This document shows, piece after piece, positions 61,920 through 64,000 of a DNA stretch of 64,000 nucleotides. The notes beneath the pieces were generated by a model. The model searched no databases and was not told the origin of the DNA. It saw only the letters and a program-made list of their open reading frames with translations. Each line of letters opens with the position of its first letter. The first letter of the stretch is position 1. The translations under genes were made by a program, and so were the position numbers. Source of the DNA: Methanosarcina sp. UBA289 (GTDB lineage Archaea; Halobacteriota; Methanosarcinia; Methanosarcinales; Methanosarcinaceae); contig DAKJ01000017.1 of NCBI GenBank assembly GCA_002496565.1, positions 310,182 to 374,181 on the forward strand, in the 5' to 3' direction.

Positions 61920-62188
61920 ATGATCACTTCCCCAAGTTAAATTCTCAAGTTAATCTCAAGCCGAATTCAAAATTTACTTACTTCTAAATTTCTTCTAACT
62001 TTTTGAAAATATATCCCAAAATTAATATATATTATATTATTAAACTATGAGCTATATCTAAACTGCCACCTAAAAAATAATTGAATGTATAGCCTTAAAG
62101 TTTCAGGTGAACTTTCCTGAAAAACATTATTTTTCAACCTACTAATAGTGGTTGTCTATTTTAATTTATAGGTTGTAGGAGCCTGGTT

Positions 62189-63367
62189 ATGGATAAAGAG
62201 GATAATAAAAATTCGATTTGGAAACAAATTAAATCAATGTGGAACTCGCTACCAGAACTTATAAAGTTATTTGGTACCATACTGAGTATAGCTATTGCCC
62301 TAAAAGCTCTTTTTCCCGCAGCTGTGGTCGGAATAAGTAATTTTGATGCAGACCCGGGAATTGTCGAGCCAGGAGGATCTTCTGTTTTGAACTGGGGCGT
62401 CTCTGGAGCTGACAATATTACAATAGAGCCTGGTATAGGACCTGTAAGTTCAAATGGATCAATTTCCGTATCCCCTTCCGAAACTACAACGTATAAATTA
62501 ATAGCTAATAGTAAAGGAAAAGAGAAAGTAGCACTCTGCACAGTTACGGTTAGCGAAGGATCTAAAGAGCCTCTTCTCATCAGTTCGTTTGATGCAAACC
62601 CTGACTCCATCACACCCGGCAAGAGTGCAGTCCTGAACTGGCACGTTTCCGGTGTTTCAAATGTTACAATAGAACCTGATATTGGAATTAGAGAGCCCAC
62701 CGGAACATTGAATGTGTCTCCTGCTAGCACTACGACGTATAAACTTACAGCTTCAAACGGCGATAAAGAAGATGCAGCTTACTGTACCGTTGCAGTTGAG
62801 GAGAATTCTGCTTCATCTGAAAACATTTCCGCATCGAATCTTCCGTCTGCAGAAGAAAGCCTGACATCTCAGGATAATCCGATATCAGAAGAGGTTTCAG
62901 AATCTCAAGACAATTCGGCACTTCAAGAGAATCAGGCATCACAGAATAATTCAAAAATTCAGGATAATCAGGCATCTCAAGAAAGCCTGCCATCTATCGG
63001 CTCATTTAACGCAAATCCAGATGCTATCGAGAAAGGGGAGAGCTCAAGTTTAACATGGAGTGCCTCTGGAGCCTCGAAAGTCTCGATAGAGCCCGGGATA
63101 GGAACCGTAGGTTTAACTGGCAGCCAGCGTATATTTCCCGACGAAACCACGACTTATATCCTGACTGCTACAAACCAGTTCGGAAGCACAGATGCCACCA
63201 AAATCGTGCTTGTACAGGAGAAGTCTTCTGCACCCGTATCTGAAGAACCGGTTTCTATACCCTCTGATGCGCCAACTTCAACGCAAGAGCAGCCCTCACC
63301 AGCTAATAGAACAGAATTCAATAATTCCACCTCCGGGATTGAATCTCCCCAGAATGAGACATCATAA
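62189..63367 (+). CDS. membrane-anchored protein with three Ig-like domains
   Basis: The 392-residue protein has a cytoplasmic amino stub, one helix (LIKLFGTILSIAIALKALFP, ~24-43), then three related beta domains starting ISNFDADPGIVEPGGSSVLN, ISSFDANPDSITPGKSAVLN and IGSFNANPDAIEKGESSSLT. Each has the NITIEPGIG and TTTY.L.A marks of Ig-like/PKD-type surface domains. Between domains 2 and 3 is a Ser/Gln/Asn-rich linker with repeated SQDN/QNNS units, and the tail is Pro/Ser/Thr-rich. It is presumably displayed on the cell surface. GGAG lies upstream. Function unknown. Confidence 0.8.
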   Translation: MDKEDNKNSIWKQIKSMWNSLPELIKLFGTILSIAIALKALFPAAVVGISNFDADPGIVEPGGSSVLNWGVSGADNITIEPGIGPVSSNGSISVSPSETTTYKLIANSKGKEKVALCTVTVSEGSKEPLLISSFDANPDSITPGKSAVLNWHVSGVSNVTIEPDIGIREPTGTLNVSPASTTTYKLTASNGDKEDAAYCTVAVEENSASSENISASNLPSAEESLTSQDNPISEEVSESQDNSALQENQASQNNSKIQDNQASQESLPSIGSFNANPDAIEKGESSSLTWSASGASKVSIEPGIGTVGLTGSQRIFPDETTTYILTATNQFGSTDATKIVLVQEKSSAPVSEEPVSIPSDAPTSTQEQPSPANRTEFNNSTSGIESPQNETS

Positions 63368-63479
63368 AAAGTTAGTATAAAATAATTATATAACCTGAGG
63401 AAAAATATTTAATTTCGATGCACAGTTTTTATTAAAGAGAGAAACTACCATAAAAGAGAAAATCTAGTAAAGAACTCTA

Positions 63480-64000
63480 ATGAAGAACAGACCTGCCAAA
63501 AATATGATTAGCAAAAAACAGACTTCAAACCTTCCGGAATGGAACCCTCCTGCCCCTTCAACTGTCTATATCAAAATTAAAAACATTCCATACGAGACTT
63601 TCAAAGCACGGCTGAATGAGGGGCTGGTTACCACTGAGCTTGATCAGATTCGATATAGGCTGGAAAGGCGAATCTACTGCTGTGGGGTCTGTTCCAAGTA
63701 TGTTAATGAGTACTGCGTCATTACAAACCGGAAGGTTGAGCCAGGATGGATTTGCAAGGCTTTTGTACCAAAAGAAGAATTCATATACCTTGATATCAGG
63801 CCTGGCTCGGAAATATCCCCAGAGTATAGATATCTTTCGGAAACTGGACTTCGGAAAAACAATCTCGAAGGTGAAACTCCGGAAGAAAGTAACCCGAAAA
63901 GTTCAGAAAGCTTTTACGATGACGGAGTAAATCTTTACAGACAGGGCAGGCTCAGGCTTGCACTTGAGGCTTTTGACACGGTACTTTCTGAAAACCCCAA
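63480..64000 (+). CDS. Cys-rich protein with TPR, cut by the window edge
   Basis: From ATG 63480 the frame is open to the end of the window (at least 173 residues). The amino part (YIKIKNIPYETFKARLNEGL) precedes a cysteine cluster, YCCGVCSKYVNEYC then WICKAF, that resembles a zinc-binding knuckle. The visible end, FYDDGVNLYRQGRLRLALEA followed by FDTVLSENP, is a tetratricopeptide repeat. The remainder lies outside. No strong ribosome site is seen; an ATG at 63504 is an alternative. Function unknown. Confidence 0.6.
   Translation, partial: MKNRPAKNMISKKQTSNLPEWNPPAPSTVYIKIKNIPYETFKARLNEGLVTTELDQIRYRLERRIYCCGVCSKYVNEYCVITNRKVEPGWICKAFVPKEEFIYLDIRPGSEISPEYRYLSETGLRKNNLEGETPEESNPKSSESFYDDGVNLYRQGRLRLALEAFDTVLSENP

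Noticed and set aside
1..64000. tRNA, rRNA or CRISPR array
   Set aside because: I scanned for GTTCGANNC arms with matching acceptors, long conserved rRNA blocks and regularly spaced repeats; none was convincing. A covariance-model scan would be decisive.

Overview
The window looks like a chromosomal segment of a mesophilic methanogenic archaeon of the genus Methanosarcina or a close relative. The evidence is an archaeal gene set (enolase, archaeal topoisomerase I with zinc fingers, Tsr3, beta-CASP ribonuclease, DapL-type aminotransferase, two-subunit fumarase, class II ribonucleotide reductase), TATA-type promoters, strong GGAGG/GAGG Shine-Dalgarno sites, AT-rich spacers of 300-1000 bp, and many surface or repeat proteins (NosD-like, TPR, HEAT). 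The species cannot be fixed from sequence alone.

Layout. 0-1 kb: a gene resembling a clostridial/phage family. 1.5-8.8 kb: an ABC permease, enolase, a winged-helix regulator, a DUF296 protein with an ABC ATPase, and two tandem EamA transporters separated by a purine tract. 8.9-11.4 kb: class II ribonucleotide reductase and cyclophilin. 11.9-15.1 kb: a thioredoxin lipoprotein, a CPVC membrane protein and two unknowns. 15.2-17.8 kb: a transposase remnant facing a two-gene cassette of an AAA ATPase and a putative PD-(D/E)XK nuclease, the best candidate here for an undescribed defence system.

18.0-25.6 kb: a complete tryptophan operon, trpC-B-A-D-F-E-G, with a promoter region holding three copies of a TGCACCTAAA motif and a possible 50-codon basic ORF wedged exactly between trpE and trpG. 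25.6-33.2 kb: five divergent paralogues of an alpha-helical repeat family on the minus strand, with a NosD beta-helix/thioredoxin fusion in their midst. Two of the five have lost an orthodox start codon.

33.6-48.8 kb: a carotenoid-desaturase-like oxidoreductase, a DUF169 protein, a HEAT-repeat protein, fumarase alpha/beta, a truncated winged-helix regulator, a drug-type MFS transporter, two small membrane proteins, Tsr3, a LOG-like protein and topoisomerase I. 49-53.4 kb: a secreted protein, a beta-CASP nuclease that seems to start at ATT or CTG, a DUF2148 protein and DapL. 53.9-64 kb is a surface/accessory region: a 25-TPR membrane protein, an asparagine-sequon-rich secreted protein, an M48-like membrane protease with a partner, a protein-phosphatase gene broken by one stop codon, two tandem small membrane proteins, a three-domain Ig-like protein, and a Cys-rich TPR protein cut by the window edge.

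Themes: the thioredoxin domains at 12.3 kb and 29.1 kb are close paralogues and suggest extracytoplasmic thiol chemistry; several genes appear to initiate at non-ATG codons (TTG, GTG, probably ATT or ACG). All assignments come from reading the sequence; no database search was run.
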